A stretch of 64,000 bases of DNA from Ruminococcus flavefaciens ND2009 (lineage in GTDB: Bacteria > Bacillota > Clostridia > Oscillospirales > Ruminococcaceae): NCBI RefSeq assembly GCF_000621785.1, contig NZ_JHXI01000016.1, positions 1-64,000 of the forward strand. The letters run 5' to 3'. Position 1 is the first letter of the stretch, and every line of letters starts with the position of its first letter. Positions 50,391 to 60,597 of the stretch are shown here, piece by piece. The position numbers and the translations under genes were made by a program. The notes below the pieces were generated by a model, which was not told the origin of the DNA, ran no database searches, and saw nothing but the letters and a program-made list of their open reading frames with translations.

Positions 50391-53300
50391 ATGGTGAATG
50401 TTACACCTAAGCAGCTGGGAAAGAATGTCAGAATGAGCTTCGGTAAGATTACCGAGCCTCTGGAGATGCCGAACCTTATCGAGGTGCAGAAGAACTCGTA
50501 TAAGTGGTTCAAGGAGGAAGGTCTCCGCGAGGTATTCCGCGAGATGACCGCCATCACCGATTACAACGGCAATCTCGTCCTCAACTTCAAGGACTACAGA
50601 TTCGACGATACTCCCAAGTATTCTCTTGCAGAATGTAAATCCAGAGGAGCTACCTATCAGGTCGCTATGAGAGCTACAGCCACCCTTGCCAACAAGGAGA
50701 CAGGTGCTGTCAGCGAGAGCGAGATCTATATGGGTGACTTCCCCCTCATGACCGACAGCGGTACCTTCGTTATAAACGGTGCCGAGCGTGTTATCGTATC
50801 ACAGCTCGTCCGTTCCCCCGGTGTTTACTACTCCTTCACCAAGGATAAGACGGGTAAAGACCTTTTCAGCTCACAGATTATCCCTAACCGCGGTGCGTGG
50901 CTGGAATATGAGCAGGATTCAAACGACGTTGTTTACGTCCGTATAGATAAAAACAGAAAGATCCCGCTGACCACCTTCATCAGAGCTCTCGGCGAAGAGG
51001 GTACAGATGAGGAGATCATGGAGATCTACGGCGACGACGAGCGACTCAGACAGACTATCCTCCAGAAGGATCAGACCAAGAACCGCTCCGACGCCCTCAT
51101 CGACGTTTACAAGAAGCTCCGTCCCGGCGAGCCTCCCACGGTGGAGAGCGCTGTCAGCCACCTCAACAACCTCTTCTTTGAGGCTAAGAGATATGACCTG
51201 TGCCGCTTCGGACGCTATAAGTATAACAAGAAGCTGGGTATAGCTTCCCGTCTTGCAGGAAGAACTCTTGCTCAGCCTATCATCAACGAAATGACAGGTG
51301 AGATCCTTGCTGATGCAGGCGAGACACTCACCTACGACAAGGCTTGCGAGATCGAGCAGGCAGGCGTTTACAGTGCATTCGTAACCGTCGAGGCAAAGGA
51401 GTACTACACCGACGAGCGCGGTGAGACCAATATCCGCATGGTAGAGAAGACCGTCAAGGTCATCGGTAACGGTATGGTCGACATCAAGGGCTACGTTGAC
51501 TTCGACGCCGAGAAGTACGGCATCAACGAGAAGGTCTCATTCAACGTGCTCAAGGACATTCTCGACAACGCAGCAGACGCTGACGAGCTTGAGGAGACTG
51601 TCAAGAAGAAGGCTGACGAACTGTCACCCAAGTACATCACTCTTGATGACATCAGGGCTTCCATCAGCTACTTCCTCAACCTCTGTGAGGGCGTAGGTAC
51701 TGTTGACGACATCGACCATCTGGGCAACAGACGTATCCGCAGCGTGGGCGAGCTCCTTCAGAACCAGTTCCGCATCGGTTACACAAGAATGGAGCGCGGT
51801 ATCCGTGAGAGAATGAACCTCCAGACTCAGGACGTGAATACCCTTACTCCCCAGACTCTTATCAACATAAGACCTATTTCTTCGGCTATGAAGGAGTTCT
51901 TCTGTTCTTCGCCTCTGTCACAGTTCATGGACCAGAACAACCCCCTTGCCGAGCTTACTCATAAGAGACGTCTTTCAGCCCTCGGTCCCGGAGGTCTTTC
52001 AAGAGACCGTGCAGGATTTGAGGTCCGTGACGTTCACTACAGCCACTACGGAAGAATGTGTCCTATCGAGACACCTGAAGGTCCTAATATCGGACTTATC
52101 TCCTATCTGGCTACTTTCGCAAGGATCAATGAGTACGGCTTCATCGAGGCTCCCTACAGAAAGGTAGACAAGGCTACAGGCGTCGTTACAGGCGAGGTAG
52201 TTTACATGACTGCCGATATGGAGGATAACTTCGTTGTTGCTCAGGCCAACGAGCCCCTCACAGAGGACGGAAAGCTGGCAAGACCCCGTGTAAACGCACG
52301 TCACCGCGACCAGATCCTCGAGTGCGAGCGCGAAAAGGTAGACTACATGGACGTATCTCCTAAGATGGTCGTTTCAGTAGCTACATCAATGATCCCCTTC
52401 CTGGAAAACGATGACGCTAACCGTGCCCTCATGGGATCAAACATGCAGAGACAGGCTGTTCCGCTCCTCAAGACCGAGAGACCCTTCGTCGGTACAGGTA
52501 TGGAGTACAAGGCTGCCGTTGACTCGGGCGTGTGCATTGTTTCCGACTATGACGGAAAGATCACCTATGTTGACGCTGACAGGATCACCCTCGTTGATAC
52601 TGACGGTATCGAGCACAAGTATGAGCTTATCAAGTTCAAGCGCTCCAACCAGGGTACCTGCGTAAACCAGAGACCTATCGTCTCAGCAGGCGAGGAGGTC
52701 AAGAAGGGACAGGTCCTCGCTGACGGTCCCGCAACTGCCGACGGAGAGATCTCCCTCGGTAAGAACGCTCTCATCGGCTTCATGACATGGGAGGGTTACA
52801 ACTACGAGGACGCCGTTCTTCTTAACGAGCGCCTTGTAAGAGAAGATGTATTCACATCAGTTCATATAGAAGAATACGAGATCGAGTGCCGCGATACAAA
52901 GCTGGGACCCGAGGAAATCACAAGAGATATCCCCAATGTGGGTGACGACGCTCTCGCAAACCTCGATGAGAACGGTATCATCCGCATAGGTTCAGAGGTA
53001 AATTCCGGCGATATCCTCGTTGGTAAGGTAACACCCAAGGGTGAGACAGAGCTTACCGCTGAGGAAAGACTCCTCCGCGCTATCTTCGGTGAGAAGGCAA
53101 GAGAAGTCCGCGACAACTCACTCAAGGTACCTCACGGTGAGTCAGGCGTCATCGTTGACGTCAAGGTGTTCACACGCGAGAACTGCGACGAGCTCTCGGC
53201 AGGCGTAAATATGCGCGTTGTCTGCTACATCGCTCAGAAGCGTAAGATCACAGTCGGCGATAAGATGGCAGGCCGTCACGGTAACAAGGGTGTCGTTTCA

Positions 53301-54311
53301 CGTATCCTTCCCGAGGAGGATATGCCGTTCCTTCCCGACGGTACTCCTCTCGACATCGTGCTGAACCCCCTGGGCGTTCCTTCACGAATGAATATCGGAC
53401 AGGTGCTTGAGGTCCACCTCGGTATGGCTTGTAAGGCACTTGGCTGGCATATAATGACCCCTGTATTCGACGGCGCACACGAAGGAGATATCCGTGAGTG
53501 CTTCAAGATGGCCAACGAACACGCTCAGGAGCATAAGGACGATATGTTCGAGCTCAAGGCTATGGATAAGGTCATCAACCCCAATGCCCTCGAATTCACA
53601 GAGGATTGTAAGTTCACTCTCTATGACGGACGTACAGGTGAAAAGTTTGATAACCGCGTAACGGTGGGCTATATGTACTACCTCAAGCTCCACCACCTCG
53701 TTGACGATAAGATCCACGCACGTTCAGTTGGTCCCTACGCTCTCGTTACTCAGCAGCCTCTGGGCGGTAAGGCTCAGTTCGGCGGACAGCGTTTCGGAGA
53801 GATGGAAGTTTGGGCTCTCGAGGCTTACGGTGCAGCTTATACTCTCCAGGAGATCCTGACCGTCAAGTCAGACGATACCATCGGACGTGTAAACACATAT
53901 GAGGCTATCGTCAAGGGACAGAACGTTCCTACTCCTGGTATCCCCGAGTCCTTCAAGGTACTCATCAAGGAGATGCAGTCACTCTGTCTCGACGTTAAGG
54001 TTCTCGACGCAAATCAGGAGGAGATCGACCTCACTCAGAGCTTCGATGATGAGGATCCTATTCCTTCACGCGAGTCCTTCAACGATGAGGATACCGACGA
54101 CAGCACAAGCTACTCAGACAGCGATCTGGGCGACAGCGGCTTCGGTACGGAAGGCGAAGACGCCGACGATGACTTCGACAGCGTAGATAAGGAAGAGGAG
54201 TTCAGCTTCGATGAGGGCGAGGACGAAGACGACTTCGGATTCGGCGACGATGATGAGGACGGAGATCTCTTCGACAGCTTCGATATAGACGATCCCTCCG
54301 ACGAGGACTAA
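50391..54311 (+). CDS. rpoB: RNA polymerase beta subunit
   Basis: This core transcription subunit has about 1306 residues. Landmarks are the rifampicin-pocket stretch [20 protein letters not shown] and [19 protein letters not shown], then [27 protein letters not shown] and [19 protein letters not shown] near the end. The last 95 residues form a very acidic Asp/Glu/Ser tail ([17 protein letters not shown] onward), longer than in Bacillus. AAGGAGG lies before the ATG at 50391; the longer frame starts in the leader. It is not preceded by rplJ-rplL, unlike the usual arrangement. rpoC follows after 79 bases. Confidence 0.98.
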   Translation: MVNVTPKQLGKNVRMSFGKITEPLEMPNLIEVQKNSYKWFKEEGLREVFREMTAITDYNGNLVLNFKDYRFDDTPKYSLAECKSRGATYQVAMRATATLANKETGAVSESEIYMGDFPLMTDSGTFVINGAERVIVSQLVRSPGVYYSFTKDKTGKDLFSSQIIPNRGAWLEYEQDSNDVVYVRIDKNRKIPLTTFIRALGEEGTDEEIMEIYGDDERLRQTILQKDQTKNRSDALIDVYKKLRPGEPPTVESAVSHLNNLFFEAKRYDLCRFGRYKYNKKLGIASRLAGRTLAQPIINEMTGEILADAGETLTYDKACEIEQAGVYSAFVTVEAKEYYTDERGETNIRMVEKTVKVIGNGMVDIKGYVDFDAEKYGINEKVSFNVLKDILDNAADADELEETVKKKADELSPKYITLDDIRASISYFLNLCEGVGTVDDIDHLGNRRIRSVGELLQNQFRIGYTRMERGIRERMNLQTQDVNTLTPQTLINIRPISSAMKEFFCSSPLSQFMDQNNPLAELTHKRRLSALGPGGLSRDRAGFEVRDVHYSHYGRMCPIETPEGPNIGLISYLATFARINEYGFIEAPYRKVDKATGVVTGEVVYMTADMEDNFVVAQANEPLTEDGKLARPRVNARHRDQILECEREKVDYMDVSPKMVVSVATSMIPFLENDDANRALMGSNMQRQAVPLLKTERPFVGTGMEYKAAVDSGVCIVSDYDGKITYVDADRITLVDTDGIEHKYELIKFKRSNQGTCVNQRPIVSAGEEVKKGQVLADGPATADGEISLGKNALIGFMTWEGYNYEDAVLLNERLVREDVFTSVHIEEYEIECRDTKLGPEEITRDIPNVGDDALANLDENGIIRIGSEVNSGDILVGKVTPKGETELTAEERLLRAIFGEKAREVRDNSLKVPHGESGVIVDVKVFTRENCDELSAGVNMRVVCYIAQKRKITVGDKMAGRHGNKGVVSRILPEEDMPFLPDGTPLDIVLNPLGVPSRMNIGQVLEVHLGMACKALGWHIMTPVFDGAHEGDIRECFKMANEHAQEHKDDMFELKAMDKVINPNALEFTEDCKFTLYDGRTGEKFDNRVTVGYMYYLKLHHLVDDKIHARSVGPYALVTQQPLGGKAQFGGQRFGEMEVWALEAYGAAYTLQEILTVKSDDTIGRVNTYEAIVKGQNVPTPGIPESFKVLIKEMQSLCLDVKVLDANQEEIDLTQSFDDEDPIPSRESFNDEDTDDSTSYSDSDLGDSGFGTEGEDADDDFDSVDKEEEFSFDEGEDEDDFGFGDDDEDGDLFDSFDIDDPSDED

Positions 54312-54336
54312 TAATTCGGAAATATGAATCCGCGGC

Positions 54337-54358
54337 GTACAGCCCCGCGGGGCTGTAC
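54337..54358 (+). promoter_or_regulatory. Palindrome between rpoB and rpoC
   Basis: The arms GTACAGCCCC/GGGGCTGTAC (54337-54346 and 54349-54358) flank two bases. No T run follows, so an mRNA processing or stability element is more likely than a terminator. Confidence 0.6.
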
Positions 54359-54390
54359 ATCGCTTCAAATGTAAATTTGCAGGAGGTAGC

Positions 54391-57300
54391 ATGGAATTTA
54401 CAACTTTTGAATCAATAAAGATCGGTCTTGCTTCGCCTGAGCAGATCAGAAGCTGGTCTCACGGCGCAGTTGAAAGACCCGAGACTATAAATTACAGAAC
54501 TCAGAAGCCCGAGCGCGACGGCCTTTTCTGTGAAAGGATCTTCGGACCTACAAAGGACTGGGAGTGTCACTGCGGAAAGTTCAAGAAGATACGCTTCAAG
54601 GGCAAGATATGTGACCGCTGCGGAGTTGAGGTCACAAGAGCAAGAGTAAGAAGAGAGAGAATGGGCCACATCGAGCTGGCTGCTCCCGTTTCCCATATCT
54701 GGTACTTCAAGGGCACACCTTCCAGAATAGGTCAGGTGCTTGAGGTATCCCAGAAGAGACTGGAAGAGGTCCTCTACTTCACAAAATATATCGTAACAGA
54801 CCCCGGCAACACTGAGCTCCTCAAGAAGCAGCTCCTCTCCGAGAAGGAGTACCTGTCATACCTTGAAAAGTACGGCGACGACTTCAAGGCTGAGATGGGC
54901 GCTGAGGCTATCAGAAAACTCCTTAACGAGTACGATCCCGCAAGATACGATACCCACAAGCAGAGACTCATCGAAATGGGCAAGGTATCCCTCGGCGGCA
55001 AGAAGATCGAGTGCTTCAACAAGCCCACAGAGTGCGAGTGCGAGGAGTGCCAGAAGTTCAGAGAGCTGGAGGACATCGACTGGAGAAACAACCTTGAGAT
55101 CGTTGCTGACGACCTGAAGGCTGAGCTGGTGGGACTTCCCAGCGGTCAGAAGAAGGTAAAGCTCCTCAAGAGACTCCAGATCATCGAGGCATTCCGCCTC
55201 TCGGGAAATAAGCCCGAGTGGATGATACTCAGCGTTGTTCCCGTAATTCCCCCCGACATCCGTCCTATGATCATGCTGGACGGCGGACGTTACGCAACTT
55301 CCGATCTTAACGATCTCTACAGAAGAGTTATCAACAGAAACAATCGTCTCAAGAGAATGCTTGAGCTTGACGCTCCCGACATCATCGTGAGAAACGAGAA
55401 GCGTATGCTTCAGGAAGCTGTTGACGCTCTCATAGACAACGGCAGACACGGCAGACCTGTTACAGGTCCCAGCAACCGTGCCCTCAAGTCACTTTCCGAT
55501 ATGCTCAAGGGTAAGCAGGGACGTTTCCGTCAGAACCTTCTCGGTAAGCGTGTTGACTACTCCGGACGTTCGGTTATCGTCGTAGGACCTGAGCTGAAGA
55601 TGTACCAGTGCGGTCTTCCTAAGGAGATGGCTCTGGAGCTGTTCAAGCCCTTCGTACTCAAGAGACTTGTTGACAAGAAGGCCATCGCCAATATCAAGAG
55701 CGCAAGAAAGCTCATCGACCGTGCCGACAATAAGGTCTGGGACGCTCTCGAGGACGTTATCAAGGATCACCCCGTTATGCTGAACCGTGCTCCTACGCTC
55801 CACCGTCTGGGTATCCAGGCATTCGAGCCTATTCTGGTCGAGGGTCGTGCTATCAAGCTCCACCCCCTGGTATGCTCTGCGTTCAACGCTGACTTCGACG
55901 GTGACCAGATGGCTGTACACCTTCCTCTTTCAGCAGAGGCTCAGGCTGAGGCAAGATTCCTCATGCTGGCTGCCAACAACCTGCTGAAGCCTTCTGACGG
56001 TAAGCCTGTTGCTGTTCCTTCACAGGATATGGTACTCGGTTCTTACTATCTGACAATGGATAAGCCCGGCGAACCCGGCGAGGGCAAGGTATTCCGCGAC
56101 GTCAACGAGGCTCTCATGGCTTACAACGAGCACGATGTATCCCTCCACGCCAATATCAAGGTAAAGATCACCAAGGACATCGGCGACAAGAAGGTCTCAA
56201 AGATCATCGACGCTACTGTGGGAAGACTCATCTTCAACGAGAATATCCCCCAGAACCTGGGCTATGTTGACAGAACAAACTCCGACAAGCAGTTCGACCT
56301 TGAGGTCGCATTCCTGGTCGGCAAGAAGCAGCTCTCCGACATCATCGAGCGCTGCATAAAGATCCACGGCACAACTACTACCTCCGAAGTTCTTGACCGT
56401 ATCAAGGCTCTCGGATACAAATATTCAACAAGAGCAGCTCTTACCGTTGCAGTCTGCGACGCTACAATACCTCCTCAGAAGAAGGAGATACTGGCTCACG
56501 CTGACGAGGAAGTTGCTCAGATCACTGCGGAGTATGAGTACGGCTACATCTCCGAGCAGGAAAAGACCAAGAAGATCATCGCTCTCTGGACAGATACCAC
56601 TGATGAGGTTACCAAGAAGCTGAAGGAGAACTTCGACAGATACAATCCTATCTGGATGATGGCTGACTCCGGTGCCCGTGGTTCTATCTCACAGATCAGA
56701 CAGCTTGCAGGTATGCGTGGACTTATCGCCAATACCTCAGGTACCGTTATCGAGATCCCGATCAGAGCTAACTACCGTGAAGGTCTTAACATCCTGGAGT
56801 ACTTCATCGCATCCCGTGGTGCGAGAAAGGGACTTGCCGATACTGCTCTCCGTACCGCTGACTCGGGTTACCTTACCCGTCGTCTCGTTGACGTTTCTCA
56901 GGACGTTATCATCCGTGAGGACGACTGCGGAACAACAGAGGGTATCGAGGTATTCGAGATCAAGAACGGCAACGAAGTGGTTGAGCCCTTCGACGAGCGT
57001 CTCGTGGGCAGATTCCTCGCTGAGGACCTCCGCGACGAGTCGGGCGAGCTCATCGTTTCACGCAATAAGCTCATCAATGACGCAGACGCAAAGAAGATCC
57101 TCGACGCAGGCGTTGAGAGGATCAAGATACGCTCCGTCCTCACCTGTAAGTCAAGAACAGGCGTATGCGCTAAGTGCTACGGTGCAAACCTGGCATTCAA
57201 CAATATCGTTTCCGTGGGTGAAGCTGTCGGCGTAATCGCTGCACAGTCCATCGGTGAGCCCGGTACACAGCTTACCATGAGAACCTTCCATACCGGCGGT

Positions 57301-58113
57301 GTTGCTTCTGCCGACGCAGAAGACATCACACAGGGTCTTCCCCGTGTTGAGGAACTTTTCGAGAGCAGACGTCCCAAGGGCGCAGCTATCCTTTCAAGGA
57401 TCTCGGGTAAGATCCACATTGAGGAAGTAAAGACCACAAGAAATATCATCGTTACCAACGACGAGACAGGCGAGGCTGAGAACTACATGATCCCCTATAA
57501 CCTCAAGATCAGAGTTCAGGAGAACGAGCAGATCGAAAAGGGAACCCGTCTCACAGAAGGTAACGTCTATCCCGCTGATATACTCAATATCCTCGGTACT
57601 CAGGCTGTTCAGAACTACATCATCAATGAAGTTCAGAAGGTTTACCGTTTACAGGGTGTTGACATCAACGATAAGCACATCGAGGTAATCGTTCGTCAGA
57701 TGCTCAGAAAGGTCAAGGTCGAGGAATCGGGCAGCAGCTATCTCCTTCCCGGTACTCTTGTTGACAGCAAGAAGATCGACGAGATCAATGAGGGGCTCCA
57801 GAAGCGTATCGATGCAGGCGAGTACGATGTACAGCTGGTTCAGATCAGCCCCGTGCTCCAGGGTATCACAAAGGCTTCATCCAATTCGGACAGCTTTATG
57901 TCAGCCGCTTCATTCCAGGAGACCACAAAGGCTCTTACAGACGCCGCTATCAGCGGTAAGCAGGACAGCCTCCTTGGTCTTAAGGAGAACGTTATCATCG
58001 GTAAGCTCATACCCGCAGGTACAGGTATGGAGTGCTACAGAAACGTCGAGGTCGTTAAGAACGAGGGCTACGGCGAACACAACACAGCAGCTCCTATGGC
58101 AAATCAGATATAA
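54391..58113 (+). CDS. rpoC: RNA polymerase beta' subunit
   Basis: This catalytic core subunit has 1240 residues. Visible are the N-terminal zinc ribbon [20 protein letters not shown], the clamp stretch [17 protein letters not shown], the Mg-binding catalytic loop [12 protein letters not shown], the trigger-loop region [16 protein letters not shown] with [12 protein letters not shown], and the second zinc site with [13 protein letters not shown]. The length is normal for Firmicutes, without a large insertion in the trigger loop. AGGAGG precedes the ATG. It is the last gene of the rpoBC unit; no rpsL or rpsG follows. Confidence 0.98.
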   Translation: MEFTTFESIKIGLASPEQIRSWSHGAVERPETINYRTQKPERDGLFCERIFGPTKDWECHCGKFKKIRFKGKICDRCGVEVTRARVRRERMGHIELAAPVSHIWYFKGTPSRIGQVLEVSQKRLEEVLYFTKYIVTDPGNTELLKKQLLSEKEYLSYLEKYGDDFKAEMGAEAIRKLLNEYDPARYDTHKQRLIEMGKVSLGGKKIECFNKPTECECEECQKFRELEDIDWRNNLEIVADDLKAELVGLPSGQKKVKLLKRLQIIEAFRLSGNKPEWMILSVVPVIPPDIRPMIMLDGGRYATSDLNDLYRRVINRNNRLKRMLELDAPDIIVRNEKRMLQEAVDALIDNGRHGRPVTGPSNRALKSLSDMLKGKQGRFRQNLLGKRVDYSGRSVIVVGPELKMYQCGLPKEMALELFKPFVLKRLVDKKAIANIKSARKLIDRADNKVWDALEDVIKDHPVMLNRAPTLHRLGIQAFEPILVEGRAIKLHPLVCSAFNADFDGDQMAVHLPLSAEAQAEARFLMLAANNLLKPSDGKPVAVPSQDMVLGSYYLTMDKPGEPGEGKVFRDVNEALMAYNEHDVSLHANIKVKITKDIGDKKVSKIIDATVGRLIFNENIPQNLGYVDRTNSDKQFDLEVAFLVGKKQLSDIIERCIKIHGTTTTSEVLDRIKALGYKYSTRAALTVAVCDATIPPQKKEILAHADEEVAQITAEYEYGYISEQEKTKKIIALWTDTTDEVTKKLKENFDRYNPIWMMADSGARGSISQIRQLAGMRGLIANTSGTVIEIPIRANYREGLNILEYFIASRGARKGLADTALRTADSGYLTRRLVDVSQDVIIREDDCGTTEGIEVFEIKNGNEVVEPFDERLVGRFLAEDLRDESGELIVSRNKLINDADAKKILDAGVERIKIRSVLTCKSRTGVCAKCYGANLAFNNIVSVGEAVGVIAAQSIGEPGTQLTMRTFHTGGVASADAEDITQGLPRVEELFESRRPKGAAILSRISGKIHIEEVKTTRNIIVTNDETGEAENYMIPYNLKIRVQENEQIEKGTRLTEGNVYPADILNILGTQAVQNYIINEVQKVYRLQGVDINDKHIEVIVRQMLRKVKVEESGSSYLLPGTLVDSKKIDEINEGLQKRIDAGEYDVQLVQISPVLQGITKASSNSDSFMSAASFQETTKALTDAAISGKQDSLLGLKENVIIGKLIPAGTGMECYRNVEVVKNEGYGEHNTAAPMANQI

Positions 58114-58160
58114 CGCTGAAAAGCTCCTGAGGGTAAGAAAGATACCTGTATAGAAGTTTT

Positions 58161-58192
58161 GCCCCTGAACGTATCAAGCGCTCAGGGGCATT
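58161..58192 (+). terminator. Probable terminator after rpoC
   Basis: The stem GCCCCTGA/TCAGGGGC (58161-58168 and 58182-58189) is followed by a weak T-rich stretch. Confidence 0.55.
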
Positions 58193-58197
58193 GTATT

Positions 58198-58308
58198 TAA
58201 GTTAAGAGTTGAAAGTTGAGAGTTAATGTGTTCGCTCACGTTATTTAAATAATGTCGCCTTCGGCGACACCACATCTTTCAACTCTAAACTCTCAACTAT
58301 AAACTTAA
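58198..58308. repeat. Dispersed AGTTGAGAGTT-type repeat, copy 2
   Basis: The left arm (AGTTGAAAGTTGAGAGTT) and right arm (AACTCTAAACTCTCAACT) form an imperfect inverted repeat around a GTCGCCTTCGGCGAC hairpin. It shares words with 45815-45935 and lies between rpoC and the acetyltransferase gene. Confidence 0.65.
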
Positions 58309-58310
58309 TT

Positions 58311-58775
58311 ATGAAAAATATACTCAGACTTATAGATAAAAAAGAATGTGAAAAACTCTGGGAAATGCAGGTGGAGGCATTCTCCGACCTTCTCGAAAAG
58401 TATCGGGACTACGATATAAGTCCCGCTAATGAGCCCATGAGCAGAGTCATGGAGCGGCTGGAGCAGCCCTTCACTTACTACTATTTTATAATGGACGGAG
58501 ATACAGCTGTGGGTGCTGTAAGGGTGGTAGATATGAAGGACGGCAGTCCCAAGCGTATCTCTCCCATATTCATCATGAAGGAGCACCGCGGTAAAGGCTT
58601 CGCAAAGGCTGCCATAAGGGCAGTGGAGAAGCTCCACGGTACGGAAAACTGGTCTCTTGACACCATTTTGCAGGAGGAGGGCAACTGCCGCCTCTATGAG
58701 AAAATGGGCTACCGCAGAACAGGGGACACTCAGGTCATAAATGAAAGAATGACCCTTGTATTCTACGAAAAATAG
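58311..58775 (+). CDS. GNAT-family N-acetyltransferase
   Basis: This protein of 154 residues has the acetyl-CoA-binding pattern RISPIFIMKEHRGKGFAKAAI (motif A, RxxGxA-like). Before it comes VGAVRVVDMKD and after it the C-terminal GNCRLYEKMGYRRTG and DTQVINERMTLVFY. The acceptor is unknown. There is no strong ribosome binding site in the A/T-rich stretch before the ATG; the start is the first Met of the frame that keeps the fold complete. Confidence 0.88.
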   Translation: MKNILRLIDKKECEKLWEMQVEAFSDLLEKYRDYDISPANEPMSRVMERLEQPFTYYYFIMDGDTAVGAVRVVDMKDGSPKRISPIFIMKEHRGKGFAKAAIRAVEKLHGTENWSLDTILQEEGNCRLYEKMGYRRTGDTQVINERMTLVFYEK

Positions 58776-58835
58776 CCTTATATAACTCGGCATATCCTGT
58801 CCCGCTGCTGCATATAATGCAGTGAGGTGAGATGT

Positions 58836-59972
58836 ATGAGAAAGATCATTGCAGCTGCACTTGCGGCTGCTTTTGTTTTTGGGGGCTGTTCTGCGGAGCT
58901 GCCGCAGCAGTCTTCGGAAACTTCACAGCCCTGCGCGACTACTGCGGAAAATACTCAGGAGAGATACGTTCCCCTGAACTACAAAAATCAGGTGGGAATG
59001 TGGCTGCCATATGTGAGGTTTCCCGACTATATGCAGAGCCGCAGCGAGGAGCAGTTCCGGAAGGAGGTAGTTGAGATACTGGAGGACGCCGCCGCAGAAG
59101 GCGTGAATACGGTCTATTTTCACGCCCATCCCATGGGGGACGCATATTACAGGTCGGTTATTTTTCCAAAAGGAGAGTTTCTCGACGGCAGCTATGACCC
59201 CCTGGCGATAGTGGTGGATGAGGCGCATAAACGTGATATATCCGTTCATGCCTGGATAAATCCCCTGAGACTCCAGACCGATGAGCAGATGAGGGCGCTG
59301 CCCGAGGACTATATTATAAAGAAGTGGATAGCCGCTGGTGAGCCCTTCGTGAAGAATGTGAACGGCCGCTGGTATCTGGACCCCGCCTATCCCGAGACCC
59401 GTCAGCTCCTGACAGAAACCGCCGCGGAGATACTGGACGGATATAAGGTGGACGGGCTCCATATAGATGACTATTTCTATCCAACCGCGGATACGGACTT
59501 CGACAGCGAAGCCTTTGCAGAAAGCGGAGAGTCCGACCTTGCACAGTGGCGAATGGATAACGTCAGCAGCTTTGTGAAAGCCCTTTATGATACCGTGAAG
59601 AGCCGGGATGAAAGGCTGCTCTTCGGCATAAGTCCACAGGCAAATATCTCCGCGGACTACGACAGCCAGTTTGCCGACGTAAGGCGCTGGGCAGGGGAGC
59701 AGGGATTCTGTGATTATATAGTTCCCCAGATATATTTCGGCTTCAATAACGAGAACAGTCCCTTCCTTACAGTGCTTCAGCAGTGGGAGGACCTTGCACG
59801 TGACAGCGGGGTGTCTCTTGTGATAGGTCTGGCTCCGTATAAGCTGGGAAGAGAGGATAAGTGGGCAGGAAAGGCTGCGGAGCTGGAATGGATCAACGAT
59901 CCCGACATCATTTCAAAGCAGATAGCCGCTGTGAAAGAGTCCTCCGCCGACGGCTATGCACTTTATTATTGA
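58836..59972 (+). CDS. GHL10/DUF187-type glycosyl-hydrolase-like lipoprotein
   Basis: This protein of about 378 residues has a signal peptide with lipobox FGGC (Cys near 19). The domain starts GMWLPYVRFPDYMQ and has the family's EDAAAEGVNTVYFHAHP, HAWINPLRL, WYLDPAYPETRQLL, DGLHIDDYFYP and ISPQANIS with IVPQIYFGFNNENSPF. GHL10 (DUF187) proteins resemble glycoside hydrolases with a TIM barrel and are thought to act on cell wall or polysaccharide. The catalytic Asp/Glu residues probably lie in DDYFYP. The frame ends at GYALYY, a little short of many relatives. GAGGTGA supports the ATG at 58836. Confidence 0.88.
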   Translation: MRKIIAAALAAAFVFGGCSAELPQQSSETSQPCATTAENTQERYVPLNYKNQVGMWLPYVRFPDYMQSRSEEQFRKEVVEILEDAAAEGVNTVYFHAHPMGDAYYRSVIFPKGEFLDGSYDPLAIVVDEAHKRDISVHAWINPLRLQTDEQMRALPEDYIIKKWIAAGEPFVKNVNGRWYLDPAYPETRQLLTETAAEILDGYKVDGLHIDDYFYPTADTDFDSEAFAESGESDLAQWRMDNVSSFVKALYDTVKSRDERLLFGISPQANISADYDSQFADVRRWAGEQGFCDYIVPQIYFGFNNENSPFLTVLQQWEDLARDSGVSLVIGLAPYKLGREDKWAGKAAELEWINDPDIISKQIAAVKESSADGYALYY

Positions 59973-59991
59973 GTAATATTTCACTTTCTCT

Positions 59992-60019
59992 TGACAAGCT
60001 GCTCCCGATATGGTATAAT
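59992..60019 (+). promoter_or_regulatory. tRNA-Ala promoter
   Basis: TTGACA (59992-59997) and TATAAT (60014-60019) are 16 bases apart, 11 bases before the tRNA. Confidence 0.8.
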
Positions 60020-60030
60020 ACTTACTGTTC

Positions 60031-60106
60031 GGGGCATTAGCGCAGCTGGGAGCGCATCACACTGGCAGTGTGGGGGTCAGGGGTTCGAATCCCCTATGCT
60101 CCACCA
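60031..60106 (+). tRNA. tRNA-Ala (anticodon GGC)
   Basis: The acceptor stem GGGGCAT/ATGCTCC, D stem GCGC/GCGC, anticodon loop CTGGCAG with anticodon GGC (codon GCC), T arm AGGGGTTCGAATCCCCT, discriminator A and encoded CCA are all present in 76 bases. It lies just before an integrase remnant, so it is a likely attachment site. Confidence 0.95.
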
Positions 60107-60228
60107 AGCAAATATAGCTATAAATAGGCGTTTCTTCTATATGAGGGAACGCTTATTTATTTTAACTGAATAGCAAAGTGTCATTATTCTGTCATTACTA
60201 CGGTAAAAAGAAGTTAAAGAAAATGAAA

Positions 60229-60267
60229 AGCGGAGACCTTTTAATCAAGGTACTCCGCTATTTTTTT
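60229..60267. terminator. Bidirectional terminator
   Basis: AGCGGAG-ACCTT and AAGGT-CTCCGCT (60229-60240 and 60247-60259) with one bulge are followed by a T run on the plus strand. On the other side it can end the integrase fragment. Confidence 0.75.
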
Positions 60268-60456
60268 ATCCTGTTTTCTGTATGTTTTTCGGTTCTGCCT
60301 GCTCTGAGCTGTCTTTTTTGGAAATGAGCATATTCTGTAATACATTGGCGGCTGCTTCGTCAGCTTCAGCAAGACAATGCAGATATTGATTAGTAACTCT
60401 GAGATCGGCGTGACCTAATCGCCCCGATACTTGCTTAATGTTTACACCGCCTAGTC
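60266..60456 (-). pseudogene. Tyrosine recombinase (integrase) C-terminal remnant
   Basis: On the minus strand an open stretch of about 62 codons ends at TAA (60266-60268). It reads LGGVNIKQVSGRLGHADLRV, then TNQYLHCLAEADEAAANVL. This is the end of a phage-type integrase: the last conserved His (LGHADL) and the catalytic Tyr in TNQYLH. The upstream catalytic Arg and HxxR box are absent, and the frame is closed by a stop just upstream. It is a decayed integrase beside tRNA-Ala, marking a former island insertion. Confidence 0.85.
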
Positions 60457-60518
60457 TTAGTATTCTATTTTACCAATTACAACACAACTATCAATGTTAT
60501 TTTTTTATGGATAATATG

Positions 60519-60557
60519 AAAAGGTGTATTTTTCATTGGCTAAAATGCACCTTTTTT
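60519..60557. terminator. Terminator-like hairpin
   Basis: AAAAGGTG-ATTTT and AAAAT-CACCTTTT pair with one mismatch and are followed by a T run. No intact gene precedes it, so it may be left from a deleted gene. Confidence 0.6.
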
Positions 60558-60597
60558 ATTTTCTGCAAAAGTATAATATATTATGAGGAGGATCATA

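Noticed and set aside
60107..60265. Search for a second copy of the tRNA-Ala 3' end (attachment repeat)
   Set aside because: No duplicate of the T-arm/acceptor sequence was seen to the right within the window, so no attR is called.
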